Shown here: piece after piece, positions 34,151 through 43,894 of the stretch
How positions within the stretch are numbered: position 1 is the stretch's first letter
Layout of the letters: every line of letters begins with the position of its first letter
Assembly: GCA_902594675.1 (NCBI GenBank)
Contig: CACJNE010000009.1
Location: forward strand, 1 to 62,497
DNA length: 62,497 bases
Source: an uncultured Pelagibacteraceae bacterium
GTDB taxonomy: Bacteria; Pseudomonadota; Alphaproteobacteria; Pelagibacterales; Pelagibacteraceae
Reading direction: 5' to 3'
Position numbers and translations under genes: made by a program
The notes under the pieces: generated by a model
Told to the model about the DNA's origin: nothing
Databases searched by the model: none
Seen by the model: the letters and a program-made list of their open reading frames with translations, nothing else

Positions 34151-36818
34151 TAATCATATTCCTTAAAACATATTGTAAAATACCACCATTTTTATAATAT
34201 TCTAATTCATTTCTAGTATCAATTCTGCATAACATTTTAAATTTTTTGATATCGCCAGTTACATATTTGATTTCAACATCTAATTGATCTCCGGGATTTA
34301 TACCTTTTTCAATATCAATAATTGAAATTAATTCAGATCCTTTTAAATTTAAATTTTGTCTATTCATATTATTTATAAATTGTAGTGGCAAAACACCCAT
34401 TCCTATAAGATTTGATCTGTGAATTCTCTCGAAACTTTCAGCTATTACAGCCTTTACACCTAATAACTTTGTTCCTTTTGCTGCCCAATCTCTTGAGGAT
34501 CCAGTTCCATACTCTTTACCTCCAAAAACAACTAAATCAACGCCTCTTTTTTTATATTCGACAACAGCATCATAAATGGGCATAACTTTTTTTTCAGGAT
34601 AGAGTGTTGTAAAACCTCCCTCTGTTCCGGGAGCCATTTCATTTTTAATTCTTATATTGGCAAATGTACCTCTCATCATAACCTCATGATTGCCTCTTCT
34701 TGAGCCATAAGAATTATAATCTTTTGGCAAAATTTGGTGCTTCATAAAATAATTTCCTGTTGGACTTTCTTTTTGTATACTTCCCGCAGGAGATATATGA
34801 TCTGTCGTAACCATATCCCCCAATATTAATAAAGGCCTTGCATCTTTTATTTCCTTAAATCCCTCAGGTTCATCTGGCAAATTTTCAAAAAATGGAGGTT
34901 TTTTTACATAAGTTGAGTTTTCCTCCCAATTATAAATACTGCCTTTATTAACTTTAATTTTTTGCCATTGCTCTGGTCCTTTGGAGACATTTGAGTATCT
35001 ATTAAGAAACATTTCAGGATTTAAAGATTGAATAAGCGTGTCTTCTATTTCTTTATTTGTTGGCCAAATATCTTTTAAATATACGTCATTCCCAACGTTA
35101 TCTTTACCAAGAGGATCTTTGTATAAATCCATCCTCATTGAACCAGCAATTGCATAAGCTACTACCAAAGGAGGAGAGGCAAGATAGTTAGCTTTGACTA
35201 ATGGAGAAATTCTACCTTCAAAATTTCTATTACCAGACAAAACTGAGACGGCATATAAATCATTTTCTTTTACTGCCTCAGAGATATTATCTGGTAAAGG
35301 TCCTGAGTTACCAATGCATGTTGTACATCCGTAACCAACCAAGTTAAAGCCTAATTGATCTAAATATTCACTTAAACCTGCTTTGTCTAAATAATCTGTT
35401 ACTACTTGTGATCCAGGGGCTAATGAGGTTTTAACCCATGGTTTAACTGTTAATCCTTTCTTTATAGCATTTTTAGCCAATAAACCTGCACCAATTAACA
35501 CATTTGGATTTGACGTATTTGTACATGAAGTAATAGCTGCAATTAATATATCGCCGTCTTTTATTTTAAAATTTTCGTTTTTAACTTTAGCAATAGTAGG
35601 TTCTGTTTTTTTACATACATCTTCAAAGACTTTTATAAAATTTTTGGAAGCATCAGTTAAAAGAACTTTATCTTGGGGTCTTTTTGGTCCAGATATTGTT
35701 GGGACCACTGTAGACATATCTAAAGACAAAGTATCGGTAAATATTATATCATCGCTTGCCCATAAATTTTGTTCTTTTGCATATTGTTCTACAATCTGAA
35801 TATTTTCTTTAGATCTACCAGAAAATTCTAGGTATTTTAACGTTTCCTCATCTATTGGAAAGAAACCACATGTTGCTCCATATTCAGGTGCCATGTTTGC
35901 AATAGTTGCTCTATCTGCGAGTGTTAAATTTTTGAGTCCTTCACCATAAAATTCTACAAATTTTCCAACAACACCCTTATCTCTTAACATTTTTACAACT
36001 GTTAGCACAAGGTCAGTTGCAGTTGTACCTTCGGGAAGTTTATTTTTCATTTCAAATCCGATGACCTCTGGTATCAACATAGATATTGGTTGACCTAGCA
36101 TTCCTGCTTCTGCTTCAATTCCTCCTACTCCCCATCCAAGTACTGATAAGCCATTAACCATTGTCGTATGACTATCAGTTCCAACTAGTGTATCAGGAAA
36201 TAAGTATTCTTTTTCTTCAAACCTTTCATTCCATACTACTTTTGACAAGTATTCTAAATTTACTTGGTGACAAATTCCAGTGCCAGGTGGAACAATTCTA
36301 AAATTATCAAACGCTTGCTGCCCCCACTTTAAAAAAGAGTATCTTTCAAAGTTTCTATCAAATTCGATATCAACATTTTCTTTTAATGAATTCTTTGTAG
36401 CAAATTTATCCACTTGAACGGAATGATCTATTACCAAATCTACTGATGAAAGAGGATTAATTTTATTTGGATCCTTATTTTTTTCTTTGACTGTATCTCT
36501 CATAGCGGCAAGGTCAGCAACAGCTGGTATACCAGTATAGTCTTGTAAAAGTACTCTTGCAGGTCTATATGCAATTTCAGTTTTTGATTTTTTTGTATTT
36601 AGCCAATCTTTAATTGAAAATATTTGTTGTTTATTTACAGTGATATTGTCCTCATACCTTAGAAGATTCTCGAGTAAAACTTTTATTGATTTTGGTAATT
36701 TATTAATGCCTTCTAAGCCATTTTTTTCAGCTTCTTTTAAAGAATAAATAGAATAATTTTTCCCATTTATATATAGTTCTTTTAAAGAATTGAACGAATT
36801 TTGATTTCCAGGCTTCAT
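34143..36818 (-). CDS. acnA: Aconitate hydratase A
   Basis: This TCA-cycle enzyme isomerises citrate to isocitrate through cis-aconitate with a 4Fe-4S cluster. From the ATG at 36816-36818 it has 891 aa, typical of AcnA. Cluster cysteines are visible in AAITSCTNTSNP and GYGCTTCIGNSGPL. LVGTDSHTTMVNGLSVLGWG lies in the first half, and ARPLLILGDMVTTDHISPAGS and GKEYGTGSSRDWAAKG in the swivelling C-terminal domain. A TTG start eight codons earlier is possible but would overlap the lysE-like gene. It is followed by the yfgM-like gene with an 8-base overlap. Confidence 0.95.
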   Translation of the reverse strand: MKPGNQNSFNSLKELYINGKNYSIYSLKEAEKNGLEGINKLPKSIKVLLENLLRYEDNITVNKQQIFSIKDWLNTKKSKTEIAYRPARVLLQDYTGIPAVADLAAMRDTVKEKNKDPNKINPLSSVDLVIDHSVQVDKFATKNSLKENVDIEFDRNFERYSFLKWGQQAFDNFRIVPPGTGICHQVNLEYLSKVVWNERFEEKEYLFPDTLVGTDSHTTMVNGLSVLGWGVGGIEAEAGMLGQPISMLIPEVIGFEMKNKLPEGTTATDLVLTVVKMLRDKGVVGKFVEFYGEGLKNLTLADRATIANMAPEYGATCGFFPIDEETLKYLEFSGRSKENIQIVEQYAKEQNLWASDDIIFTDTLSLDMSTVVPTISGPKRPQDKVLLTDASKNFIKVFEDVCKKTEPTIAKVKNENFKIKDGDILIAAITSCTNTSNPNVLIGAGLLAKNAIKKGLTVKPWVKTSLAPGSQVVTDYLDKAGLSEYLDQLGFNLVGYGCTTCIGNSGPLPDNISEAVKENDLYAVSVLSGNRNFEGRISPLVKANYLASPPLVVAYAIAGSMRMDLYKDPLGKDNVGNDVYLKDIWPTNKEIEDTLIQSLNPEMFLNRYSNVSKGPEQWQKIKVNKGSIYNWEENSTYVKKPPFFENLPDEPEGFKEIKDARPLLILGDMVTTDHISPAGSIQKESPTGNYFMKHQILPKDYNSYGSRRGNHEVMMRGTFANIRIKNEMAPGTEGGFTTLYPEKKVMPIYDAVVEYKKRGVDLVVFGGKEYGTGSSRDWAAKGTKLLGVKAVIAESFERIHRSNLIGMGVLPLQFINNMNRQNLNLKGSELISIIDIEKGINPGDQLDVEIKYVTGDIKKFKMLCRIDTRNELEYYKNGGILQYVLRNMING

Positions 36819-36822
36819 AATA

Positions 36823-37413
36823 CTAGTAATAAAAAGTTGCAATACAGCTTAGCAAAAGAGCCGACATAACATAATTAAACCATTTAATAAATTTCTCATT
36901 TGTCGCAAATTTCCTCATAAATTTTCCAATTATTGTCCAAAAGATAATACTAATTACTGCAAATACGAAAGCAATACCTAATAACCAAATTGAATAAGAA
37001 ATGAAATTACTACCTGATTCTACATATGTTGAAACTGCAATAATTGCAACTATCACACCTTTTGGATTTAAAAATTGATAAAGAAAAGTTTCCATAAAAT
37101 TTACTGGTCTTAATTTTTCATTTTCGTCTGAAGATTTCGAGAATGATATCTTGTATGACAAATAAATTAAAAATGCTGTACCAGTAAATATTAAACCTTT
37201 TTGAATAATAGGATAAAGCTTAAAAATATTTATTAAGCCAAAATTTATAACTGCCAACATAAATGTAAAACCAAAAATCACGCCTAACATTAAAGGTATT
37301 GTTTTTTTAAACCCATGATTAAATCCAGAATGTGACGCTACAATATTATTCGGTCCAGGCGAACAGCTTGTCACAAACATAAACAAACAAAGAGACAGCA
37401 ATTCAGGATGCAT
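36823..37413 (-). CDS. LysE/RhtB-family amino-acid exporter
   Basis: This 196-aa inner-membrane protein has six predicted helices. The family signature near the N-terminus is clear (FVTSCSPGPNNIVASHSGFNHGFKKTIP), with a proline and glycine break in the first helix pair, and QFLNPKGVIVAIIA in the middle is also typical. Members export amino acids or homoserine lactones; the substrate cannot be read from sequence. It lies 2 bases after csaA and 4 bases before the acnA ATG, so the three may be co-transcribed. Confidence 0.85.
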   Translation of the reverse strand: MHPELLSLCLFMFVTSCSPGPNNIVASHSGFNHGFKKTIPLMLGVIFGFTFMLAVINFGLINIFKLYPIIQKGLIFTGTAFLIYLSYKISFSKSSDENEKLRPVNFMETFLYQFLNPKGVIVAIIAVSTYVESGSNFISYSIWLLGIAFVFAVISIIFWTIIGKFMRKFATNEKFIKWFNYVMSALLLSCIATFYY

Positions 37414-37415
37414 TA

Positions 37416-37757
37416 CTATGCTACAGGCAAACCATTTTCAACTTTTTGAGATGGATGAACAAGCACAACTTTTCCTTCCTTATCAATAGAGCCAAGAATT
37501 AAAACTTGAGATACAACACCTGCTATATTTTTTTCAGGAAAATTACAAACTCCTATAACTTGTTTTCCAACTAAGTTTTCTTCATTGTAATAATGAGTTA
37601 TCTGTGCAGATGATTGCTTAACCCCTATTTCTTTTCCAAAATCTACCTCAACAACTAGTGATGGTTTTCTAGCTTTTTCATTTTTTTTTACTGATATTAC
37701 TGTTCCTACTCTAATGTCTACTTTGTCGTATGTATCGTATGTTATTTGTTCTTTCAT
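37416..37757 (-). CDS. csaA: tRNA-binding domain protein CsaA
   Basis: The 113-aa protein is one OB-fold tRNA-binding domain of the CsaA/Arc1p type. Segments expected for it are YDKVDIRVGTVISVKKNEKARKPS in two parts, VDFGKEIGVKQSSAQIT, and VIGVCNFPEKNIAGVVSQVLILG. CsaA dimers bind tRNA elbows and were described as having chaperone or export-related effects. It starts a minus-strand series (csaA, lysE-like, acnA and on). It is divergent from argE with only 25 bases between the start codons. Confidence 0.9.
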   Translation of the reverse strand: MKEQITYDTYDKVDIRVGTVISVKKNEKARKPSLVVEVDFGKEIGVKQSSAQITHYYNEENLVGKQVIGVCNFPEKNIAGVVSQVLILGSIDKEGKVVLVHPSQKVENGLPVA

Positions 37758-37782
37758 AAATTTAATATATAATTATTAATTA

Positions 37783-38970
37783 ATGAGTACAGGAAATAAT
37801 TTAGAGGATATATATAATAATTCGATAAGAATTCTCAAAGATTTAATTGCATTCAAAACAGTATCTGGTGAAGATAATAACCAACTTATAGACTATTGTG
37901 ATGATATATTAAATTCTTTAGGAGCTACTTCTTTTAAAACTTATGATGAGGAAAAAAAAAGAGTAAATCTTTTCTCAACTTTAAAAGCAAAAAAAAATAG
38001 CAATAAAAAACCAATTATTTTATCCGGACACACAGATGTTGTTCCAGTTTCAAAAGGTTGGGCAACAGAACCTTTTGATGCAACAATCAAGGATGATAAA
38101 TTATTTGGTAGAGGATCGTGTGATATGAAAGGTTTTATTGCATGTGCATTAGCATACGCACCAATTTTCTCTTCATCAAATTTAGATAGAGATATTCATT
38201 TTTCATTCACTTTCGACGAAGAAACAGCATGTAAAGGTGCACCAATTTTGATTACAGAATTGAAAAAAAGAGGCATTAAAGATTGTATTTGTATTGTTGG
38301 TGAACCAACAAATATGAAAATTATTGATGCACATAAAGGATGTTATGAATATACAACCTATTTTGAAGGTCTTGCTGGACATAGTTCGGAACCAGACAAA
38401 GGTGTAAGTGCAGTTGAATTTGCTGCAAGATATGTAAATAAACTCCTTGAATTAAAAGAAAAATTGAAAGAAAGAGAATTAAAAGACTCTATCTTTGATC
38501 CTCCATATTCAACTTTGCAAGTTGGTGGAATATTTGGTGGAATTGCTCATAATGTAATTGCTGACAAATGTCATGTAAACTGGGAAACAAGACCTGTTGT
38601 GAAAGAAGATGGAATTTTTTTAAATCATGAAATAGATAAATTTACTAACGAGACTCTTTTGCCAGAAATGAAAAAGATATATCCAAAATCCATTATAAAA
38701 AAACATATCATTGGTGAAATAACTGGTTTTGATAGAATTTCGAATTCTGAGGCATGTGAATTTGTATCTAGCATAACTGGAGATAATTCAAGAGAGGTAG
38801 TCTCTTTTGGAACCGAAGCAGGGTTATTTCAAGAAATAGGAATAAGTACAGTTGTGTGTGGTCCAGGATCAATTAAGCAAGCGCATAAGATTGATGAGTT
38901 TATAAAACTTTCTGAAATAAAAAAATGTATTAGTTTTCTAGATGGTGTAAAAAATAAGTCTTTGAATTAA
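37783..38970 (+). CDS. argE: Acetylornithine deacetylase (M20 family)
   Basis: This zinc-dependent amidohydrolase removes acetyl from N-acetylornithine in arginine synthesis. In the 395-aa protein SGHTDVVPV (first metal His/Asp) and GRGSCDMKGFIA (bridging Asp) are followed by FTFDEETACKGAP (catalytic Glu-Glu), GEPTNMKIIDAHKGC and SFGTEAGLFQ, in M20 order. The length and the ARG-type IFGGIAHNVIADKCHVNWE dimerisation segment favour ArgE. Another N-acyl amino acid hydrolase of the same family is possible. Its stop overlaps the convergent aldehyde dehydrogenase stop by 4 bases. Confidence 0.82.
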   Translation: MSTGNNLEDIYNNSIRILKDLIAFKTVSGEDNNQLIDYCDDILNSLGATSFKTYDEEKKRVNLFSTLKAKKNSNKKPIILSGHTDVVPVSKGWATEPFDATIKDDKLFGRGSCDMKGFIACALAYAPIFSSSNLDRDIHFSFTFDEETACKGAPILITELKKRGIKDCICIVGEPTNMKIIDAHKGCYEYTTYFEGLAGHSSEPDKGVSAVEFAARYVNKLLELKEKLKERELKDSIFDPPYSTLQVGGIFGGIAHNVIADKCHVNWETRPVVKEDGIFLNHEIDKFTNETLLPEMKKIYPKSIIKKHIIGEITGFDRISNSEACEFVSSITGDNSREVVSFGTEAGLFQEIGISTVVCGPGSIKQAHKIDEFIKLSEIKKCISFLDGVKNKSLN

Positions 38971-40400
38971 TTCCAACCACCAACAGATTTAACTTCTAAA
39001 AATTCAAGCAAACCTTCTTTTCCAGCCTCTCTTCCAATCCCTGAATGTTTAAATCCTCCAAATGGTGCATCAACTGCAATACCTGCACCATTAACATCTA
39101 CCATTCCAGATCTAAGTTTTCTTGCAACTCTTTGTACCTTGTCATTATCTTGAGTTTGAATATAATTTGTTAATCCATAATCAGTATCATTTGCAATTTG
39201 AATAGCCTCTTCTTCAGTTTCAAATGGAATTACAGATAGGACTGGACCAAAAATTTCTGTTCTTGCAATTTCCATATCATTATTAACATCTGCAAATACT
39301 GTAGGTTTTACATAATAACCATCTTTTAATCCTTCAGGTTTTCCCGGACCACCAGCAATTAATTTTGCCCCTTCATCTATTCCTTTTTGGATTAAACCTT
39401 GAATTTTATCAAATTGTACTTCTGAAATTACAGGGCCTATATGTTCACCCTCTTTATTTGGATCATCTACTTTAAACTCATTTGCATACTTTTTTAGCCT
39501 TTCAATAGCATCATCATAAATTGGTTTTTCAACTAACATTCTTGTAGGTGCATTGCAGGATTGCCCAGAATTTCTAAAACATCTAAAAGCACCTCTCTCG
39601 ATAGCTTCTATATCAGCATCTTTAAATATGATATTTGCACCTTTTCCCCCTAACTCTAAACTTACCCTTTTAAAATCTTTAGCTGCATTTTGTGAAATTA
39701 ATGCTCCCGCTCTTGTAGAGCCAGTAAATGAAATCATATTTACATCAGGGTGGCTTGTTAATGCATCACCAGTAGTTGCACCGTCTCCATTTACTAAATT
39801 GAATACACCTTTTGGAAACTTTGCTTCATCAATTATTTCCGCAATAATCATTGCAGATAATGGTGCTAACTCTGAAGGTTTTAAAATCATAGTACAGCCA
39901 GATGCTAAAGCAGGAATAACTTTTAAAGTAACTTGATTTATAGGCCAGTTCCAAGGAGTAATTAATGCACAAACACCCTTTGGTTCATATATTAGTCTTT
40001 GATTTTTAGCATGTTCTCCAAGTGGTTTTTCAAACTCAAACTCTTTTAAATAACGAATAAATGATTTTGTATGACTAGCGCCAGTTCCTGTTTGAAGTTT
40101 TGAGGCAAAATCTTTTGGTGCACCCATTTCTTGAATAATTGCCTCAGTAATATCGTTCCATCTTTTTTTATAAAGCACATAAAAGTTTTCCAATAATTCA
40201 ATTCTCTCTTGTTTTGATGAATATCCCCAGGTTTTAAAAGCTTCTTTAGCTGCTAATACTGCATCATTAATATCCTCTTTGCCTCCTAAAGAAATTACTG
40301 CACAACTTTTTTCAGTTGCAGGATTAATTACTTGGATATCTTTTTGATTTTTTGGTGCAACCCATGAACCATTAATATAAAAATTTTTCTTTTCAATCAT
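38967..40400 (-). CDS. NAD(P)-dependent aldehyde dehydrogenase
   Basis: It oxidises an aldehyde to the acid. The 477-aa protein is a complete ALDH-superfamily member. TPWNWPINQVTLKVIPALASG forms the coenzyme region, split as TPWNWPINQV and KVIPALASG. The general-base Glu is in SLELGGKGANIIF, the catalytic Cys in RNSGQSCNAPTRML, and the end segment is APFGGFKHSGIGREAGKEG. The substrate cannot be told. The agmatinase-family gene lies 20 bases upstream on the same strand, so an aldehyde from guanidino- or aminobutyrate-type degradation is a reasonable guess. Confidence 0.88.
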   Translation of the reverse strand: MIEKKNFYINGSWVAPKNQKDIQVINPATEKSCAVISLGGKEDINDAVLAAKEAFKTWGYSSKQERIELLENFYVLYKKRWNDITEAIIQEMGAPKDFASKLQTGTGASHTKSFIRYLKEFEFEKPLGEHAKNQRLIYEPKGVCALITPWNWPINQVTLKVIPALASGCTMILKPSELAPLSAMIIAEIIDEAKFPKGVFNLVNGDGATTGDALTSHPDVNMISFTGSTRAGALISQNAAKDFKRVSLELGGKGANIIFKDADIEAIERGAFRCFRNSGQSCNAPTRMLVEKPIYDDAIERLKKYANEFKVDDPNKEGEHIGPVISEVQFDKIQGLIQKGIDEGAKLIAGGPGKPEGLKDGYYVKPTVFADVNNDMEIARTEIFGPVLSVIPFETEEEAIQIANDTDYGLTNYIQTQDNDKVQRVARKLRSGMVDVNGAGIAVDAPFGGFKHSGIGREAGKEGLLEFLEVKSVGGWN

Positions 40401-40420
40401 GCGCGCAAATTATCCTTTAT

Positions 40421-41377
40421 TTATGATTTTGCAAATAAATTTGTCAATTCATAAACAATCGTAGCAGCTGCAAGAGAAGTAACTTCGGCGTGATCATATG
40501 CTGGTGCAACTTCTACAACATCTGCGGAAATTAGATTTAAATCTGACAATCCCCTTAAAACATTTACCATTTCTCTTGTTGTCATCCCTGCAATTTCAGG
40601 TGTTCCTGTCCCTGGAGCAAATGCAGGATCCAATACGTCTATATCAATAGATAAATACAAAGCATTATCTCCAACTCTTTTTTTTATTCTTTCTGCGATT
40701 TTATCTGTTCCCTCTGTTTGAAATTCATCACAATGAATTATTTTAAAACCAAAACTCTCATCATTCTTTATGTCGTCTCTGCTATATAGTGGACCTCGTA
40801 TCCCAACATGCATGGAAGCATCATCTAAAAATAAATTTTCCTCACGTGCTCTTCTAAAAGGAGTTCCATGAGTATATGGTGCTCCAAAATAAGTGTCCCA
40901 AGTATCCAAATGTGCATCAAAATGAACCAAAGACACTGGTCCTTTATTTTTTTTATTTGCTGCTCTGAGTAAAGGAACTGCTATCGTGTGATCTCCACCA
41001 AGACTTATAATTCCTCCTACTTTATTTAATAAATCTGTTGCACCTACCTCAATTTGTTTAATAGCCTCATCAATATTAAATGGATTACAAGCAATATCAC
41101 CCGCGTCTGCAACTTGTTGCACTTTGAAAGGTTCAACATCATAACTTGGATGGTAATTAGTTCTTAAGTGTCTTGAGGCCTGTCGAATACTCTGCGGCCC
41201 AAACCTTGCACCAGGTCTATAACTTGTTCCTGAGTCAAATGGAACTCCCACTATCGCTACATCACAACTTTCTACATCTCTTAATTCAGGCAATCTAGCA
41301 AATGTCGATGGTCCTGCGTATCTGGGTACTTTTGTTCCACTTACTGGTTGGATTGGTTTTTTATTTTTGTCTTTCAA
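40421..41377 (-). CDS. speB: Agmatinase-family ureohydrolase
   Basis: This manganese-dependent ureohydrolase removes urea from a guanidino compound such as agmatine. The 318-aa protein has all metal-ligand motifs: SLGGDHTIAVP, LVHFDAHLDTWD and SIDIDVLDPAFAPGTGTPE. The early segment GVPFDSGTSYRPGARFGPQSIRQASRH, here quoted in two parts (GVPFDSGTSYRPGARFG and PQSIRQASRH), is typical of agmatinase and guanidinobutyrase. The exact guanidino substrate is uncertain because the subfamilies are close. It overlaps the upstream small membrane-protein gene by 4 bases and precedes the aldehyde dehydrogenase gene. Confidence 0.82.
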   Translation of the reverse strand: MKDKNKKPIQPVSGTKVPRYAGPSTFARLPELRDVESCDVAIVGVPFDSGTSYRPGARFGPQSIRQASRHLRTNYHPSYDVEPFKVQQVADAGDIACNPFNIDEAIKQIEVGATDLLNKVGGIISLGGDHTIAVPLLRAANKKNKGPVSLVHFDAHLDTWDTYFGAPYTHGTPFRRAREENLFLDDASMHVGIRGPLYSRDDIKNDESFGFKIIHCDEFQTEGTDKIAERIKKRVGDNALYLSIDIDVLDPAFAPGTGTPEIAGMTTREMVNVLRGLSDLNLISADVVEVAPAYDHAEVTSLAAATIVYELTNLFAKS

Positions 41378-41595
41378 TTTTTCGAGCTATTTCTATGAAT
41401 AAATTCAGCTGCTTTTTTAAAATCATTGATATTTTTTTGATGCATAGAAAGCTCTTTATTCGAATTTGAGGAAAATAGAATTATTATTAAAGCAATTATA
41501 ATAGCTGCAGCATAATAAAATGGCATTTTTTTCTTCCAAGATATTAAAATCTTTTCAGCGTTATCTACTTGTTTTTTTGTTGGTCTATTTGTCAT
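41374..41595 (-). CDS. Small single-span membrane protein
   Basis: The 73-aa product has a basic N-terminal helix (KKQVDNAEKILISWKKK), one membrane helix at about residues 26-43 (FYYAAAIIIALIIILFSS) and a polar tail. No family is recognised. It lies 4 bases after the fadN-like gene stop and overlaps speB by 4 bases, so it is part of the same message. Translational coupling suggests it is real. Confidence 0.6.
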   Translation of the reverse strand: MTNRPTKKQVDNAEKILISWKKKMPFYYAAAIIIALIIILFSSNSNKELSMHQKNINDFKKAAEFIHRNSSKN

Positions 41596-41599
41596 AATT

Positions 41600-43822
41600 C
41601 TAGTTTACCAAAGGTTTACCAGTTTTCAATGTATGTTTAATTCTATCTTGAGTTTTTTCTGTCTCTATTAGTTTCATAAAAGCATCTAATTCTAATTTGT
41701 ATAGATCATCCTCTGATAAAGTGTGTTCCAAAGTAGTATCTCCACCACTCAAAACTTTTGCTAATTCTTTTCCAACTTCCATTCCATGATCAAGTATAAT
41801 TTTATCATTATATAATTTCTCTAACATTTGTATCATTTTTCCATAAACTTTTTTTCCAGAAAGATTAAACGAGCACTCATTGGGTGGGATAAAATTTGAA
41901 TTATTGTGAATAATATTTTTAGAAACCGATAATAAACTATTTCTACTCATTATTTTTTTATCCTCAGGTCTTAAGTATTTTAATGGCTCAGCTTCAATCG
42001 GAGAAGTTGCAGTTTTTGCGTAGCCAATAATATCAAATACTTTAAGAGGTGCATAATCAGGATCATTTTTTGCTTCATCAGTTTGAGACCACCTATACAA
42101 CATTTCCTTACATCCACCACCAGCTGGGATTAATCCAACCATTGTTTCTACTAGACCTACAACAATATTTGTATGAGAAGCTACAAAATTACTTTGACAT
42201 AAAACTTCAAAACCACCACCTAATGCTAAACCAGATGGGGCTGACACAACAGGAAATTTCGAATACTTCAAATGTTTACAGGTTTCTTGGAAATATTTAA
42301 CAAACTTCTCGATAGATTTAAAATCACCTTTATCTGCAAAATTCATTGTATAAGATAAGTTTACACCAGCAGAAAACTGCATTGCCTCATTTATAATTAT
42401 GAGGGGTTTATCAGTTGCATTTTTTAAACTATCCATTGAGTTATAATCTAATGCATTAGCTTTTGTAGTAAATTCAACTATGTTAAAATCATTAAATCTA
42501 TAGATTTCAGCTGAATTGTTTTTATCTAATTTGATTGCTCTCGGCTTAATTTTTCCAAGGGTTTCTAGATCAGTATATTGTTGTCTTTCTCCATAAAAGT
42601 TTTCATCCTTACTTTTCGATAAATCCTCAAGAAACTTGTTATTTTCAAAAGCATCTATTCTCTCAAAGAAATTTTTTACTCCAATTTCTTTCAGCATTTC
42701 AAAAGGTCCTTTAGACCAATTAAAACCTAGTCTCATTGCTTCATCGATATCATTAAATTTGTCAGTTATTCCAGGGACTAATGAAGATGCATATTTAATA
42801 ATTTTTGAGATTACAGACCAGGCATATTCTCCATATTTATCTTTTCTGTTGATTAAGTTCACAATATCCATCTTTTCTGACCCTAGATTAAATTTTTGTG
42901 ATATTGAATATTCACCAGTTTCTAAATTGATACCTTCGAGAACTTTTTTACCATCAGTTTTATTCATTCTATAAAATCCACCTTTACCTTTTCTTCCTGT
43001 GTAACCAGTTTCTATAAGTTTTTTTACAAGTGGTATTTCTTTAGCAACAACTTGAAAATCATCTGTCTCGGGAAGTTCCTTTATAAAACTTTTTAAAACA
43101 TCGGCCATTAAGTCAATCCCAATCAAATCATATAGTCCAAAAACTCCTGTTTTTGGTATTCCCATTGGTCGACCAAAAACTGCATCTGCTTCTTCAATTG
43201 TTAGTTTCATTTTGAATGCTTCTGTCATTGCTACTTGCATGGCATAGACACCAATCCTATTCCCTAAGAAGCCTGGCGTGTCGTTACAAATTAAAGTTCC
43301 TTTTCCTAAATCTTTTTCACAAAAATTTTTAAGAGAATTTATCTGTGCTAAATCATTATTTTCATTTTTCACAATTTCTAATAAATCCATATATCTCACT
43401 GGATTGAAAAAGTGAGTTATACAAAAGTCTTTTTTTTCTTCATTTGAAAGTTTTTCCGAAAGTACTTTGATTGGAATAGAAGATGTATTTGAGGACACAA
43501 TTGACCCTTTTTTTCTTTCTTTAAAAATTTTTTCATAAATATTATGTTTGATATCAATTCTTTCTACAACAGCTTCAACAATCCAGTCAGCCTCACCAAC
43601 TTCATTAAAGTTATCATTTATGTTACCAACATTAATATTATTGATTTTTGATTTATCGATCAATAAAGGAGGTCTTGATTTTAGAATTCTTTCTCTAGCT
43701 TTCTCAGATATTTCTGTTGTTAAATCTAGTAATGTCACTGGAACATTTGCATTACATAGTTGAGCAGCTATCCCGCTCCCCATCGTCCCTGAACCTATTA
43801 CAACAACTTTATTAATTTTCAT
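41600..43822 (-). CDS. 3-hydroxyacyl-CoA dehydrogenase / enoyl-CoA hydratase fusion (FadN-like)
   Basis: This bifunctional beta-oxidation enzyme has 740 aa. The NAD-binding hydroxyacyl-CoA dehydrogenase domain comes first (VVIGSGTMGSGIAAQLCNA; ITHFFNPVRYMDLLEIV; CNDTPGFLGNRIG). A C-terminal dehydrogenase domain follows (KGPFEMLKEIG). The crotonase-like part comes last, from about residue 440, with SGLALGGGFEVLCQSNF and GLVETMVGLIPAGGGCKEML. This order is that of FadN and opposite to FadB, where the hydratase is first. The thiolase partner is not adjacent; one thiolase is encoded at 56432. The function is oxidation of fatty or other acyl-CoA. Confidence 0.85.
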   Translation of the reverse strand: MKINKVVVIGSGTMGSGIAAQLCNANVPVTLLDLTTEISEKARERILKSRPPLLIDKSKINNINVGNINDNFNEVGEADWIVEAVVERIDIKHNIYEKIFKERKKGSIVSSNTSSIPIKVLSEKLSNEEKKDFCITHFFNPVRYMDLLEIVKNENNDLAQINSLKNFCEKDLGKGTLICNDTPGFLGNRIGVYAMQVAMTEAFKMKLTIEEADAVFGRPMGIPKTGVFGLYDLIGIDLMADVLKSFIKELPETDDFQVVAKEIPLVKKLIETGYTGRKGKGGFYRMNKTDGKKVLEGINLETGEYSISQKFNLGSEKMDIVNLINRKDKYGEYAWSVISKIIKYASSLVPGITDKFNDIDEAMRLGFNWSKGPFEMLKEIGVKNFFERIDAFENNKFLEDLSKSKDENFYGERQQYTDLETLGKIKPRAIKLDKNNSAEIYRFNDFNIVEFTTKANALDYNSMDSLKNATDKPLIIINEAMQFSAGVNLSYTMNFADKGDFKSIEKFVKYFQETCKHLKYSKFPVVSAPSGLALGGGFEVLCQSNFVASHTNIVVGLVETMVGLIPAGGGCKEMLYRWSQTDEAKNDPDYAPLKVFDIIGYAKTATSPIEAEPLKYLRPEDKKIMSRNSLLSVSKNIIHNNSNFIPPNECSFNLSGKKVYGKMIQMLEKLYNDKIILDHGMEVGKELAKVLSGGDTTLEHTLSEDDLYKLELDAFMKLIETEKTQDRIKHTLKTGKPLVN

Positions 43823-43894
43823 ATTGAGAATAAATGCTTATAGTAAAAAATTTCTTTTAGGGCAACTTAAAGCAGTTAAATAACTCTTAAAATA

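Noticed and set aside
36819..36842. TTG start for acnA, eight codons upstream of the ATG
   Set aside because: It overlaps the end of the LysE-family gene, and AcnA proteins normally start close to the later ATG.
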